This document shows positions 34,128-43,714 of a stretch of 64,000 nucleotides of DNA, piece after piece (position 1 is the stretch's first letter; every line of letters begins with the position of its first letter). Location: positions 5,391,501-5,455,500 of the forward strand of contig NZ_CP089309.1 of NCBI RefSeq assembly GCF_021228795.1, in the 5' to 3' direction. A model generated the notes under the pieces. It was not told the origin of the DNA, did not search any database, and saw only the letters and a list, made by a program, of their open reading frames with translations. The stretch is from Thiocapsa bogorovii (lineage in GTDB: Bacteria > Pseudomonadota > Gammaproteobacteria > Chromatiales > Chromatiaceae). Made by a program: the position numbers and the translations under genes.

Positions 34128-34655
34128 TCATGTTCGTTGGCGACCGATCAGCTGATCCAGAGAGATGCGCCCTGGCCCGCGCGCCATAAGGTACAGCAGG
34201 ACGGCGGCCCAGACCCCATGGGTCGCATAGGCGCCGGGATAGACCAAGAACTGGATCACCGCGGTCATGATCAGCAGGCCCAGGGCCGCAAAGCGCGTGC
34301 CCAAGCCCAGCAGCAGCAAAACCGGCAGCACGTGCTCGCCGAGGGCCGCGAGCACGGCGCCCAGCTCCGGGGATAGCAGGGGCAGGTCATACTCATACTG
34401 AAACAGCGCCACCGCGGAGTCCGAGAGTCGCGGCCAACCGAGCTGGACGCTACCCTCGACGAGATCGACGGCGAAGCCCTCGATTTTGGTCTGGCCCGAC
34501 TTCCAAAACACGGCGGCAATGGAAAAGCGTCCGAGCAATGCGATCAGGTCGTCCGGAATGCGGGCCATGGCCCGGTTGCCGGCCGTGATCAGCGAGGCCG
34601 GGGCGAGACGAGAGGTGCCGCGTTGGGTCGGCTCGGCGGTGAGCGTCGTGTTCAT
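34128..34655 (-). CDS. DoxX-family membrane protein of the bufferin operon
   Basis: A 175-residue DoxX-like protein with four helices (LLGRFSIAAVFWKSGQTKI, LGEHVLPVLLLLGLGTRFAALG, TAVIQFLVYPGAY, WAAVLLYLMARGPG). DoxX proteins often close bufferin operons, where they may handle membrane redox steps or help copper tolerance. ATG 34655 has AGGAG 10 bases upstream. It overlaps bufC by 4 bases and is the last gene of the operon. Confidence 0.88.
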   Translation of the reverse strand: MNTTLTAEPTQRGTSRLAPASLITAGNRAMARIPDDLIALLGRFSIAAVFWKSGQTKIEGFAVDLVEGSVQLGWPRLSDSAVALFQYEYDLPLLSPELGAVLAALGEHVLPVLLLLGLGTRFAALGLLIMTAVIQFLVYPGAYATHGVWAAVLLYLMARGPGRISLDQLIGRQRT

Positions 34656-35440
34656 GTTGTCGGTTCTCCTGAGGGTTGCCAGGCAGCGATGCCGCCATGA
34701 TGGATGAGCAGTGCCAGGGCCCGGGCCAGGTCGAAATCCGCAGCCGTCGCCGCGGCGACCTCGGCGGCCTCGCTCAGCGGTGCGCCCGCCGCAAGCGCTG
34801 CAAAAAAGTGGTCGATTCCCGGCGACAGCGGCCATATCAGCACCTCGTCGCCGTCGCGCAGCACCAACGCCGACTCCGATCGGCAAAGGTCCACGTCCTC
34901 GATCCGTCCTTGGCCCTGATGCGCCGCCCACAAGGAGACGACGGCGTGCTCGGAGACAAGTAGGGTGCAAGCCGGATGCAGCGCCAGACGGGCCGCTGGC
35001 AGCCGTTGCGGATCGGCGAGATGATGGGCCAGGTCCTGGACCGTCAGAGCGCGGACGTCGGCGGCGTGGTAGGCCTTCACGCGTGCCCGTTCCAGCCGCG
35101 CCAAGTCCGACAGGTAGGGAAGTCCATGGGCGGGCGGGAAGGCTGCGATAAAGTCCGGCAACGCATCGCCGTAGTCGGTCAGGATCGGCGAGCAGGGTAA
35201 GTACTCGGAAGCGAAGCAACGTGCCATGGCCGCGAAGAAGGTCTCGCCCACCAGCGCGCGGGTGACCGGAAACCCGTCCGACAGTGCCTCTGTCAGGGAC
35301 ACCACGACGTTGTTGCGGTAAACGTCGAAACGCACCGACGGATTTGAGCCATTCCAGGTGATCAACCCCGGCGGCAGGGATTGCTCCGGGGCCAGCAAAG
35401 CGTCGGCAAATCCCGCTTGGATCGGGTCGTGCGTGATCAT
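34652..35440 (-). CDS. bufC: MNIO partner protein BufC (DUF2063/HvfC family)
   Basis: A 262-residue protein. The N-terminal half is the DUF2063 putative DNA-binding/recognition domain (SVRFDVYRNNVVVSLTEALSDGFPVTRALVG), and the C-terminal half is a beta-helical domain. It is the partner that delivers the precursor peptide to the MNIO enzyme BufB. Its ATG at 35440 overlaps the last base of bufB and its end overlaps doxX by 4 bases, so the operon is tightly packed. Confidence 0.9.
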   Translation of the reverse strand: MITHDPIQAGFADALLAPEQSLPPGLITWNGSNPSVRFDVYRNNVVVSLTEALSDGFPVTRALVGETFFAAMARCFASEYLPCSPILTDYGDALPDFIAAFPPAHGLPYLSDLARLERARVKAYHAADVRALTVQDLAHHLADPQRLPAARLALHPACTLLVSEHAVVSLWAAHQGQGRIEDVDLCRSESALVLRDGDEVLIWPLSPGIDHFFAALAAGAPLSEAAEVAAATAADFDLARALALLIHHGGIAAWQPSGEPTT

Positions 35441-36300
35441 CACGCGGCCTCCGGCCAAGCGGCAGTGCCGACCAATGCCGACCGGGCACGCTCCGCCTCC
35501 GCGACCAAGATCGCCAGCGGCGGGATCGCCTGGTCGCGCTCGATCAGGGTAGGCCGCGGACCGAGATGCCGCAACGTGCGGCGGTAGAGGTCCCAGACCG
35601 CTTCGGCCACCGGCGCGCCGTGGGTATCGATGAGGAGTCGATCGCCGGCGCCATCGCAGTCCTCGGCGAAACCGGCCAGGTGGAACTCGCCGACGGCCGC
35701 GACCGGGAGCGCAGCGATCAGATCCCAAGGGTCGCGGCCGTGGTTCACCGCGCTGATGTAGGCATTGTTCACGTCCAGCAGTAGGCCGCAGCCGGTCCGC
35801 GCCGCCACCTCGGCCAGGAAGCGGCCCTCGTCCATGGTCGACGCGGCGAACTCGACATAGGTGCTGGGGTTCTCCAGCAGCAGAGGTCGGCCGAGGCGTT
35901 CCTGCACCGCGTCGATATGGTCGCAAACGCGCGCCAGGGTTTCGGTGTTGTAGGGCAGCGGCAGCAGGTCGTTATAGAATGCGCCGCCGTGGCTGGACCA
36001 GGCGAGATGTTCCGAGAACCAGACCGGTTCAAAGCGTTGCAGGAGGGTGGCCAGCCGATCGAGATGTCCCCGGTCGAGGGGCGCCGCGCCGCCGATGGAT
36101 AATCCCACGCCGTGGATGGACAGAGGGAAATGTTCGCGGACCTCAGTCAGCTGTCGCAGCGCGGGTCCGCCGGCAACCATGTAGTTCTCGGCATGCACTT
36201 CGAAGAAGTCCAATGTCGGTTTGAGATCGATGACCTCCGGGACATGCCGGGTCTTGAGGCCGATGCCGACGGCGGCAGCCGGGGGAGCGATGGTCGTCAC
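35440..36300 (-). CDS. bufB: MNIO-family peptide-modifying oxidase BufB (DUF692)
   Basis: A 286-residue multinuclear non-heme iron oxidase with a TIM-barrel fold. Metal-ligand wording typical of DUF692 is visible: [49 protein letters not shown] and IDTHG. In Caulobacter, the homologue converts precursor cysteines to thiooxazole-type groups that bind copper. It lies 88 bases after bufA and is followed by bufC with a 1-base overlap. The family is certain; the exact modification is inferred. Confidence 0.93.
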   Translation of the reverse strand: MTTIAPPAAAVGIGLKTRHVPEVIDLKPTLDFFEVHAENYMVAGGPALRQLTEVREHFPLSIHGVGLSIGGAAPLDRGHLDRLATLLQRFEPVWFSEHLAWSSHGGAFYNDLLPLPYNTETLARVCDHIDAVQERLGRPLLLENPSTYVEFAASTMDEGRFLAEVAARTGCGLLLDVNNAYISAVNHGRDPWDLIAALPVAAVGEFHLAGFAEDCDGAGDRLLIDTHGAPVAEAVWDLYRRTLRHLGPRPTLIERDQAIPPLAILVAEAERARSALVGTAAWPEAA

Positions 36301-36388
36301 GGTCGTTCCTCGTTGAATCGCATGAGGTGAGCGATCGGGCCGGCGCCCGGACCTCGCGAGGTCGGCGCCGGCCCCCTGGCGGCTGGGC

Positions 36389-36697
36389 CTACATTGCCTT
36401 GAAGGCCGCGAGCTGGCCTTGTCCAGTCGGGGACGTCGGAGAGGCCGTCTTCTCGCAGGTGCCGGCAGGGACGTACTTCCAAGCGTTGCCCTGATAGTCC
36501 ACCTTCGAGGTTCCGGCGCAACTGGTGCCGGGGCCGGCGGCGCAGTCGTTCTTGCCCTTGAGCGCGATGCCGTAACACTTTTCCTTGGCGGCCCCTTCGC
36601 CGGCGACGGCGGTGTTGCCGAGGGTCAGCGCGGTCCCCAAGGCCAGGGCGAGTGCAGCGGCGGTGGTGGTGGTCTGGATGGCACGGGATTGAGTCAT
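36389..36697 (-). CDS. bufA: Bufferin-type precursor (DUF2282), BufA
   Basis: A 102-residue secreted peptide precursor. An N-terminal signal (residues 1-32, [19 protein letters not shown]) precedes a core with four cysteines: [22 protein letters not shown] and AGTCEK, plus the DUF2282 block [11 protein letters not shown]. These cysteines are the expected targets of BufB. Modified bufferins are exported and sequester copper. ATG 36697 is chosen for the signal peptide. It heads the bufA-bufB-bufC-doxX operon; the promoter is at 36827-36852. Confidence 0.93.
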   Translation of the reverse strand: MTQSRAIQTTTTAAALALALGTALTLGNTAVAGEGAAKEKCYGIALKGKNDCAAGPGTSCAGTSKVDYQGNAWKYVPAGTCEKTASPTSPTGQGQLAAFKAM

Positions 36698-36826
36698 GAT
36701 GATTGCTCCGAAATGTAGTGCAGCGGGAGGTTGATGTGAGAACCGGACGACCAGCTCGATGGCGGAACCCATTCGGATCGAATGGGCTGGGCCTGCTGAC
36801 CTTGACATTGCGTCCTCGATGATCCA

Positions 36827-36852
36827 GTCGCCCGGGCACCGCTTTCGGTTAC
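36827..36852 (-). promoter_or_regulatory. ECF-type promoter of the bufA operon
   Basis: On the minus strand, GTAACC (36852-36847) and CGAC (36830-36827) are separated by exactly 16 bases. The GTAACC-N16-CGA pattern fits the promoter described for SigF-type (ECF16) sigma factors. Transcription would begin about 120 bases upstream of bufA. Confidence 0.7.
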
Positions 36853-36896
36853 AGCCGAGGGGTAATCTTTTTCGCCGGGCCGATTTCCGGCGCGCT

Positions 36897-36922
36897 GTAA
36901 CCTTTAATGCCCGAGCAGCGAC
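36897..36922 (+). promoter_or_regulatory. ECF-type promoter of the sigma factor gene
   Basis: On the plus strand, GTAACC (36897-36902) and CGAC (36919-36922) are also 16 bases apart, the same pattern as the bufA promoter. The sigma gene begins 25 bases downstream, so this predicts autoregulation. Confidence 0.7.
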
Positions 36923-36946
36923 TGGATCGATAGCGATGGCGATGCG

Positions 36947-37513
36947 ATGACCACACACACTCCGCCCATGGATGATTTCGAGACCAAGCTGCGTCCACTG
37001 TGGGTCCGAGCGCAGGCCGGAGACGAAGCCGCCTATCGAGAGGCCCTGAGCTGCCTAGCCGATCGCCTACGGGGCTTCTTGAGGCGACGCATGCAGTCGC
37101 TGCCGGATGAACTGGAGGACTTGGTGCAGGAGACGCTGCTCGCGATCCATCTGCAACGCGGCAGTTATGACGCGGCCGTCCCGGTCAGCCGCTGGGCGCT
37201 CGCCATCGCACGCCACAAGCTCATCGACCTGTGGCGACGCCGCGGTCGCCGCGAGGCCTTGCACGAACCCTTCGATGAACTGGCGGAGCGCGACCAGCCC
37301 GCGGTGCATGAGGAGCCGACGGCGCAGCGCGACCTGACGACGTTGCTGGCCGAGTTGCCGCAGGCGCAGCAACACGCGATTTCCCTGATCAAACTGGAAG
37401 GGTTGTCCATCGCGGAGGCGTCGCAACGCACCGGCATCTCCGCCTCGGCCCTGAAGGTACAGGTCCACCGAGGCCTCAAACGGCTTGCTGAACTGGTGCG
37501 CCGGACAGGGTGA
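36947..37513 (+). CDS. ECF RNA polymerase sigma factor (SigF-like)
   Basis: A 188-residue ECF sigma factor. Region 2 (about 25-95) contains [16 protein letters not shown] for core binding and [20 protein letters not shown] for the -10 element. Region 4 (about 130-185) is [20 protein letters not shown] followed by [19 protein letters not shown]. It is paired with an NrsF-type anti-sigma gene 10 bases downstream. Divergent orientation to bufA and the shared promoter pattern make it the likely regulator of the bufferin operon, as SigF is in Caulobacter. Confidence 0.92.
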   Translation: MTTHTPPMDDFETKLRPLWVRAQAGDEAAYREALSCLADRLRGFLRRRMQSLPDELEDLVQETLLAIHLQRGSYDAAVPVSRWALAIARHKLIDLWRRRGRREALHEPFDELAERDQPAVHEEPTAQRDLTTLLAELPQAQQHAISLIKLEGLSIAEASQRTGISASALKVQVHRGLKRLAELVRRTG

Positions 37514-37523
37514 GGAAGACAGT

Positions 37524-38159
37524 ATGAAGACCAACGAATTGATCGACCTCCTGGCCACCGGCGCTGGTCCGGCCCCGCGCTGGGTCGAGGCGCGCCGGTT
37601 GCTGCCGATGATGGCGCTCGGCGTCGTCGCGAGCGCGGCAGGCGCATTGGCAATCTTCGGCCCGATCCCGGCTGAACTCTTCGCGACCCCGGCCCCCTGG
37701 ATCAAGTTTGCCTACGCCGGCGGCTTGGCGGCGGCGACGGCCTGGCTCGCCGCGCGGCTGGGTCGGCCGGTGCCGCGCACCCGTGCGCCGCTGAGTGCCC
37801 TGCTGCTGGTGTTGACGGCCATGGGTCTGCTTGCTTTGGGGGCCTTACTGGTCACCCCGGCGGGAGAGCGCCTGGCGTTCGTCCTTGGCCATTCCTGGTC
37901 GCGCTGCCCCGTCAACGTGCTCGCCCTGTCGTTGCCGGCACTGGCCGGTGCGCTCTGGGCCTTGCGCGGGTTGGCGCCCACACGACCGAGGGCCGCCGGC
38001 CTGGCGGCTGGCCTGCTGGCCGGCGCTCTCGGCGCACTCGGCTACAGCCTATCCTGCACCGAGCTGTCGCCGGCCTTCGTCGCCATCTGGTATAGCCTCG
38101 GTATCGGTCTGACAGGCACCCTTGGTGCCGTCCTCGGACCCTGGGCGCTGCGTTGGTAG
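37524..38159 (+). CDS. nrsF: NrsF-family anti-sigma factor (DUF1109)
   Basis: A 211-residue membrane protein with six predicted helices. A short cytoplasmic N-terminus (MKTNELIDLLATGAGPAPRW) is the expected sigma-binding part. Two cysteines facing the periplasmic side, in GHSWSRCPVN and GYSLSCTELS, match the paired cysteines through which NrsF senses copper or oxidants in Caulobacter. It follows the sigma gene by 10 bases with GAGGAAGA as ribosome site. The operon ends here. Confidence 0.9.
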   Translation: MKTNELIDLLATGAGPAPRWVEARRLLPMMALGVVASAAGALAIFGPIPAELFATPAPWIKFAYAGGLAAATAWLAARLGRPVPRTRAPLSALLLVLTAMGLLALGALLVTPAGERLAFVLGHSWSRCPVNVLALSLPALAGALWALRGLAPTRPRAAGLAAGLLAGALGALGYSLSCTELSPAFVAIWYSLGIGLTGTLGAVLGPWALRW

Positions 38160-38297
38160 CCGTCGAACGTGCATAAGGCCGGCCTCCGGCCAGACGGCGA
38201 AGCGCACAACGCTATCGCGGTCGATAACATAGGTGGCCGGGACCGGCAGCACCTCGCGTTCGGAACCGTTGTACGCCGACAACTGGACGAGCCCAAC
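38160..38297 (-). pseudogene. C-terminal remnant of an AhpC/TSA-type peroxiredoxin-like gene
   Basis: The minus strand reads VQLSAYNGSEREVLPVPATY and continues VIDRDSVVRFA. This is the C-terminal part of peroxiredoxin-like proteins, in which the wording is close to AYNGDDSWELPVPATYVIDR. The catalytic thioredoxin-fold half is missing and no start or ribosome site fits. It is a decayed fragment. Confidence 0.65.
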
Positions 38298-38324
38298 AGA
38301 TACCGGTCGAGAAAGACCTGGTAG

Positions 38325-38468
38325 TACCGGGCGGACTATGTCGGCTTCGATTGGGACGGTGCCAACCATCGGGCGATCAACGATTGCCAGGCAACGCGGG
38401 CAGTTTGGCGGTATCTGCGCGACCTGACGGGGCGGTCCAGGGTTGATGCGATGCTCCGAGCGGATTAA
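38325..38468 (+). pseudogene. C-terminal remnant of a DEDD-type 3'-5' exonuclease gene
   Basis: The plus strand reads YRADYVGFDWDGANHRAIND, then CQATRAVWRYLRDL, and stops at TAA. HRA-x2-D-x2-A-TRAVW-x-YL is the last motif of DnaQ-like exonucleases. A TAG lies directly upstream in frame, so only this tail remains. The stretch 38469-38678 holds the promoter region of the next gene and nothing else supported. Confidence 0.6.
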
Positions 38469-38678
38469 CGCGGCTTATCCGAATCTTAGATCCGGACTCG
38501 AGGTCTGCCGGCGTCGGATGCAATTGGCGGACGCCGACACGGTTTGATGTTTGACGGCCCTGCTGGGACAGATCGCGGCCGAGGCCGGCTATCGTCTTTG
38601 CCTGCACCTTGCCGTGGAATCGTCGTAGCGTTGGATAATTGTGCTACGCTTTCTATGCACTTTCTTGAGGAATCCAAC

Positions 38679-39011
38679 ATGGAAAATCTGGAGGTATTCA
38701 CGGCCCGCGATCTGCGTCAGCGTTCCGGTGAACTCTTCTCAGACGCGGAACGAGGCCAACTCTCGCTCATCACAAAGAACGGCCGTCCCGCGATGGTTGC
38801 CGTTCCGTTCGATCGGCGGCTACTCGAGAGCGGCGTACACCGCGCGCTGGCCCTCAACCTGTTCGAGACGGGACAACTGTCCCTTGCTCAAGCCGCGAAG
38901 GTTGCCGGCCTGTCCCAAGAGGCCTTCATGGAAGTCCTGGTGGAAGTCGGCATCCCAGCGGTCGACTATCCGCCGCAAGAGCTTGAGGGAGAGTTGGATG
39001 CGGCCCGATGA
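38679..39011 (+). CDS. Antitoxin: Phd-like N-terminus fused to UPF0175 domain
   Basis: A 110-residue protein. Residues 1-45 resemble a Phd/YefM antitoxin (EVFTARDLRQRSGELFSDAERGQLSLITKNGRPAMVAVPF); residues 60-110 are UPF0175-like (ALNLFETGQLSLAQAAKVAG, then SQEAFMEVLVEVGIPAVDYP). UPF0175 proteins pair with DUF3368 PIN-domain toxins. GAGG lies 10 bases before ATG 38679. An inverted repeat CGTAGC-N13-GCTACG (38624-38648) upstream could be the autoregulatory operator. It overlaps the toxin frame by 4 bases. Confidence 0.85.
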   Translation: MENLEVFTARDLRQRSGELFSDAERGQLSLITKNGRPAMVAVPFDRRLLESGVHRALALNLFETGQLSLAQAAKVAGLSQEAFMEVLVEVGIPAVDYPPQELEGELDAAR

Positions 39012-39238
39012 GCCGGATTGTCATCGCCTGCCGCTTCCTGCTCATCGACGAACGCCGTGGCCGCGCCATTGCCCGCCACCGAGGCATTCCGGTGGTTGGA
39101 ACCGCAGGCTTGTTGCTGAACGTCAAACGCAAGGAGCGGATTGAGGCCGTCACACCGGAGTTGGAGCGTCTCACTCAGAACGGCTATCGCTTGGCGCCGG
39201 CGCTGGCCGAAGAAATCCGTCGCCTGGCCGGGGAGTAA
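39008..39238 (+). pseudogene. DUF3368 PIN-type toxin with an internal in-frame deletion
   Basis: The 76-residue frame starts MSRIVIA, like intact DUF3368 proteins, but jumps directly to CRFLLIDERRGRAIARHRG, which belongs to the second half. About 80 residues are missing, including the N-terminal catalytic Asp of the PIN fold (normally in a DTSPL motif just after the first strand). The C-terminus (TPELERLTQNGYRLAPALAE) is intact. The reading frame is preserved, so a short protein may still be made and may still bind the antitoxin, but nuclease activity is unlikely. Confidence 0.75.
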
Positions 39239-39272
39239 CCATCGGGAACGACCGCACGACTGTGCCGGAACG

Positions 39273-39300
39273 ACTTTACATAATATACATTATGCGAAAT
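39273..39300 (-). other. dif: Candidate XerC/XerD dif recombination site
   Basis: On the plus strand ACTTTACATAA is followed by TATACA and then TTATGCGAAAT. On the minus strand this is an 11-base XerC arm ATTTCGCATAA, a 6-base centre TGTATA and an 11-base XerD arm TTATGTAAAGT. The E. coli dif has arms ending CGCATAA and TTATGTTAAAT around the identical centre TGTATA. This is the site where chromosome dimers are resolved at the terminus. An integrated Xer-using element is the main alternative. Confidence 0.85.
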
Positions 39301-39436
39301 AAGCCAAACCCGGCTCAGGGGTTCCGGCGCCGCCAGGACCGACCGATCTCACCTCTGACCGGAACGCCCCTGAGCCCCTCGGCTAGGCGTCCGGCTCCTT
39401 TGGCACCGCATTCTATCGGGCAGTCCAGCGTGTCGA

Positions 39437-41017
<1,581 letters not shown>

Positions 41018-41089
41018 GTGGGATTGGTGCGACCTGGGCTACGTGCGGCTAAACCGTCGAATTATAGACTTGAACGGCCCGCTATTCAC

Positions 41090-41175
41090 CTAAACCGCGT
41101 CCAGAGCAAGATGCTCACTCTTGGGTCAGCTCGACGTTTGCTGCATCCTTGGCCCTTAGCGGGGACGCGGTTTAG
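41090..41175. repeat. Inverted-repeat element with TAAACCGCG ends
   Basis: CTAAACCGCGTCC (41090-41102) and GGACGCGGTTTAG (41163-41175) are perfect 13-bp inverted ends of an 86-bp element that also contains the hairpin GAGCA-AGA-TGCTC. A second element with TTAAACCGCGCC ends is at 47501-47592, and a lone end is at 3224-3235. Confidence 0.6.
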
Positions 41176-41308
41176 AGCACGCGTTCGCGGTTCAGTCGAA
41201 CGCTCCGGCCGGTATACTGTCGGGCCGAGGTGCACGGCACGGCGCCGCACCAATGACCTGAAAAAGACGATTCGAGCCTTTCCGACGATGCAAGAAGCCC
41301 GTTCGACG

Positions 41309-41785
41309 ATGCAAAGCGCCCCCAACGAGTCCGCCCTCCCCCTCGCCCTCCGCCTCAGGGCGATGACCGAGCGGGATGTCGAGACCGTCTGCGCAGCGGA
41401 TCGCGCAGCGTACGAGTATCCGTGGACGGAGGGCATCTTTCGAGACTGTCTGCGGGTCGGCTACTCCTGCTGGGTAGGCGAGCTCGAGGGAGAGATCGTC
41501 GCCCATGCCGCAATGGCGGTCGCCGTCGGCGAGTGTCACATCCTCAACCTCTGCATTCATCCCGATTGGCAAGGCCGAGGGCTCGGCCGTCGCCTGCTCC
41601 GCCATCTGATGACCTTCGCACGCACGAGACGGGCGGACAGCGCCTTCCTTGAGGTACGTGCATCCAACAGCCGTGCCCGCGCCCTGTACGCCTCCGAAGG
41701 ATTCTGCGAGATCGGTCAGCGGCCGGGCTATTACCCCGCCACCAAGGGACGCGAGGACGCGGTCGTGCTGGCGCGCGCACTGTAG
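41309..41785 (+). CDS. rimI: Ribosomal protein bS18 N-alanine acetyltransferase
   Basis: A 158-residue GNAT acetyltransferase that acetylates the N-terminus of ribosomal protein S18. The acetyl-CoA loop is IHPDWQGRGLGRRLLRHL (V/I-x-P-x-x-Q-G-x-G-x-G/R), and the RimI-specific end is LEVRASNSRARALYASEGF followed by RPGYYPATKGREDAVVL. The start is uncertain: ATG 41309 gives a length close to E. coli RimI (148), while ATG 41288 would add 7 residues. No tsaB neighbour is present. Confidence 0.9.
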   Translation: MQSAPNESALPLALRLRAMTERDVETVCAADRAAYEYPWTEGIFRDCLRVGYSCWVGELEGEIVAHAAMAVAVGECHILNLCIHPDWQGRGLGRRLLRHLMTFARTRRADSAFLEVRASNSRARALYASEGFCEIGQRPGYYPATKGREDAVVLARAL

Positions 41786-41837
41786 GTTGCGCCGACGCCG
41801 GTAAGCACGCCGCCACCGAGCCCTGCGCGCAGGCCTT

Positions 41838-41863
41838 GGTGGACTGCGCCGCGCTTGTCCACC
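41838..41863. repeat. REP-like palindrome, second copy
   Basis: GGTGGAC and GTCCACC enclose 12 bases, and the loop side reads GCGCTTGTCC as in the repeats at 3117-3222. It lies between the convergent rimI and pit genes and may act in termination. Confidence 0.55.
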
Positions 41864-41951
41864 CTGCCCTTCCGGTTATCGGCTCAGTGCCGTGGCCGGG
41901 TTCATGCGCACGCAAGGTCTGTCGCCCGGATGATCGCCCGTCCCGCTCGCC

Positions 41952-43541
41952 TCAACCCGTCAGCATCCCCTTGATGGTGAAAAACAGCATCGCCGCCATG
42001 AACGCGGACGCGGGCACCGTCACGACCCAAGCGGCAACGATCTTGAGCACCTGCGAGCGTTTCACCAGCTCATGGCGATAGACCTTGCGTAGGCTTTGGC
42101 GCTCGAGCTTGGAGAAATGGGCCGGGTCCATGCTGCGTTTGGCTTTGCGTTTGAGCTCGCGCAGCATGCGCCCCTTCTCGTCGATCGATGCCTTGGCAAA
42201 CTTCGCCAGAAAGGCGTCGATGGCGGCTTGATCGCCCTCCGGGTGATGCGACTTGATGGTCTCGAGCATCCGGGCGTATTGACTCTTGAGGTATTCACGC
42301 AGAAAACCCACGCCGAAGACCGCGCCGACGGCCACATGCGTCGTGCTGACCGGTAGCCCCAGTTGGCTGGCGAGGATGACGGTGAGGGTCGCCGCCATGG
42401 CGATGCAATAGGCTCGCATCTGGTCGAGCTCGGTGATCTCGGAGCCGACCGTGCGAATCACCCTTGGTCCGTAAAGCCAGAGCCCGACCGCGATCCCGAG
42501 CGCACCCACGATCATCACCCACAATGGGACCGGCGCCGCAGCCGTGATCGTGCCGCTGCCCGATCCGACGACCTCGACGATCGCGGCCAGCGGTCCGACG
42601 GCGTTGGCGACGTCGTTCGAACCGTGGGCGAAGCTCAGCAAGGCCGCTGCAAAGATCAAAGGCACCGTGAAAAGCCGATTGACACCCTCCTTGGAGTTCC
42701 CGATCAGCCGTGCCTGACGATCGATGATCGGGCGTGCGCCCCAGAAAACCAAAATCGCGAGAACGAGACCGACGCCTAGGGCCTGGACGATGCTCACGCT
42801 CCAGATCCGATTGAGCCCCTTGATCATCAGGTAGGTGCCGAAGGCGAACGCCATGGCAGCGACCAGATAGGGCACAGCCCGACGCGACGAGGCGATCAAG
42901 TCGGTCCGATAGGTGATGCTGCGTTTGATCAGATACAGAAAGCCGGCCCCGATCGCCCCGCCCATGAGGGGCGAGACCACCCAGCTCGCGACGATCTTTG
43001 CCACGGTGTCCCAGTCGGCGATCCCAAGCCCGCTCGAGGCGATCCCGGCGCCCAGCACGGCACCGACGATCGAATGCGTCGTCGATACCGGGGCACCCAT
43101 GACGGTGGCGATATTGAGCCAAACCGCGGCGGCCAAGAGCGCTGCCATCATGATCCAGACGAAGGTGTCGGCGCTTTGGATGAGGTTCGGATCGATGATG
43201 CCGCTGCGGATGGTCCCGACTACCTCGCCGCCCGCGATAATCGCCCCGGCCGCCTCGAAGATGGCCGCGATGATCAGCGCACCGCCCAAGGTCAATGCCC
43301 TGGAGCCGACCGCCGGACCGACGTTGTTGGCGACATCGTTCGCGCCGATGTTCATCGCCATGTAGCCGCCGATCATGGCGGCAATCACGATGAAGAGGCT
43401 GCCGCCGTGCGTCGCATCGACCCTGACGACGGTGTAGAGCATGACCCCGATGATGAAGAGCAAGCCGATACCGAGGCGAAAGAGCTGCGCCCGACCTTTT
43501 TTGGTCGCCTTCTCCAGCTCGTTGAGGTGTGTTAGCTCCAT
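41952..43541 (-). CDS. pit: Inorganic phosphate transporter, PiT family
   Basis: A 529-residue membrane protein with the two inverted PiT repeats: GYMAMNIGANDVANNVGPAVG near 60 and ALLSFAHGSNDVANAVGPLA near 320, each with the G-A/S-N-D-V-A-N signature. STTHSIVGAVLGAG and STTHVAVGAVFGVG are the second signature pair. It takes up phosphate by symport. The C-terminal 100 residues form a hydrophilic helical region ending in one more helix (VTVPASAFMAAMLFFTI). ATG 43541 is chosen because the upstream extension is not conserved. Confidence 0.92.
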   Translation of the reverse strand: MELTHLNELEKATKKGRAQLFRLGIGLLFIIGVMLYTVVRVDATHGGSLFIVIAAMIGGYMAMNIGANDVANNVGPAVGSRALTLGGALIIAAIFEAAGAIIAGGEVVGTIRSGIIDPNLIQSADTFVWIMMAALLAAAVWLNIATVMGAPVSTTHSIVGAVLGAGIASSGLGIADWDTVAKIVASWVVSPLMGGAIGAGFLYLIKRSITYRTDLIASSRRAVPYLVAAMAFAFGTYLMIKGLNRIWSVSIVQALGVGLVLAILVFWGARPIIDRQARLIGNSKEGVNRLFTVPLIFAAALLSFAHGSNDVANAVGPLAAIVEVVGSGSGTITAAAPVPLWVMIVGALGIAVGLWLYGPRVIRTVGSEITELDQMRAYCIAMAATLTVILASQLGLPVSTTHVAVGAVFGVGFLREYLKSQYARMLETIKSHHPEGDQAAIDAFLAKFAKASIDEKGRMLRELKRKAKRSMDPAHFSKLERQSLRKVYRHELVKRSQVLKIVAAWVVTVPASAFMAAMLFFTIKGMLTG

Positions 43542-43702
43542 ATCCGATCCGCATGCCGATGAGTCGCGGGGTATTGTTCCAGAAACACAACCGTAACCCA
43601 ATCGTCATGATCATGCGTAAGCGAGGATCCTGCACTCGGATGGACGGCGGTGCTCACGCGGATCCCGAGATAGGCACCATAAGGGTGCAAAAAATACCGA
43701 CC

Positions 43703-43714
43703 TGATCCGGATCA
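43703..43714. promoter_or_regulatory. Possible FNR-type site upstream of nifJ
   Basis: TGAT-CCGG-ATCA is a perfect 12-base palindrome with the core of the FNR/CRP-family consensus TTGAT-N4-ATCAA. It lies 184 bases before nifJ in the divergent gap between pit and nifJ (43542-43897), which holds nothing else I can support. Oxygen control would suit PFOR, but one short palindrome is weak evidence. Confidence 0.35.

Noticed and set aside
39239-39436. Reading the dif-like site as a phage attachment site
   Set aside because: No integrase, tRNA or phage gene is adjacent, and the arm and centre structure fits Xer sites better. A Xer-using element cannot be fully excluded.
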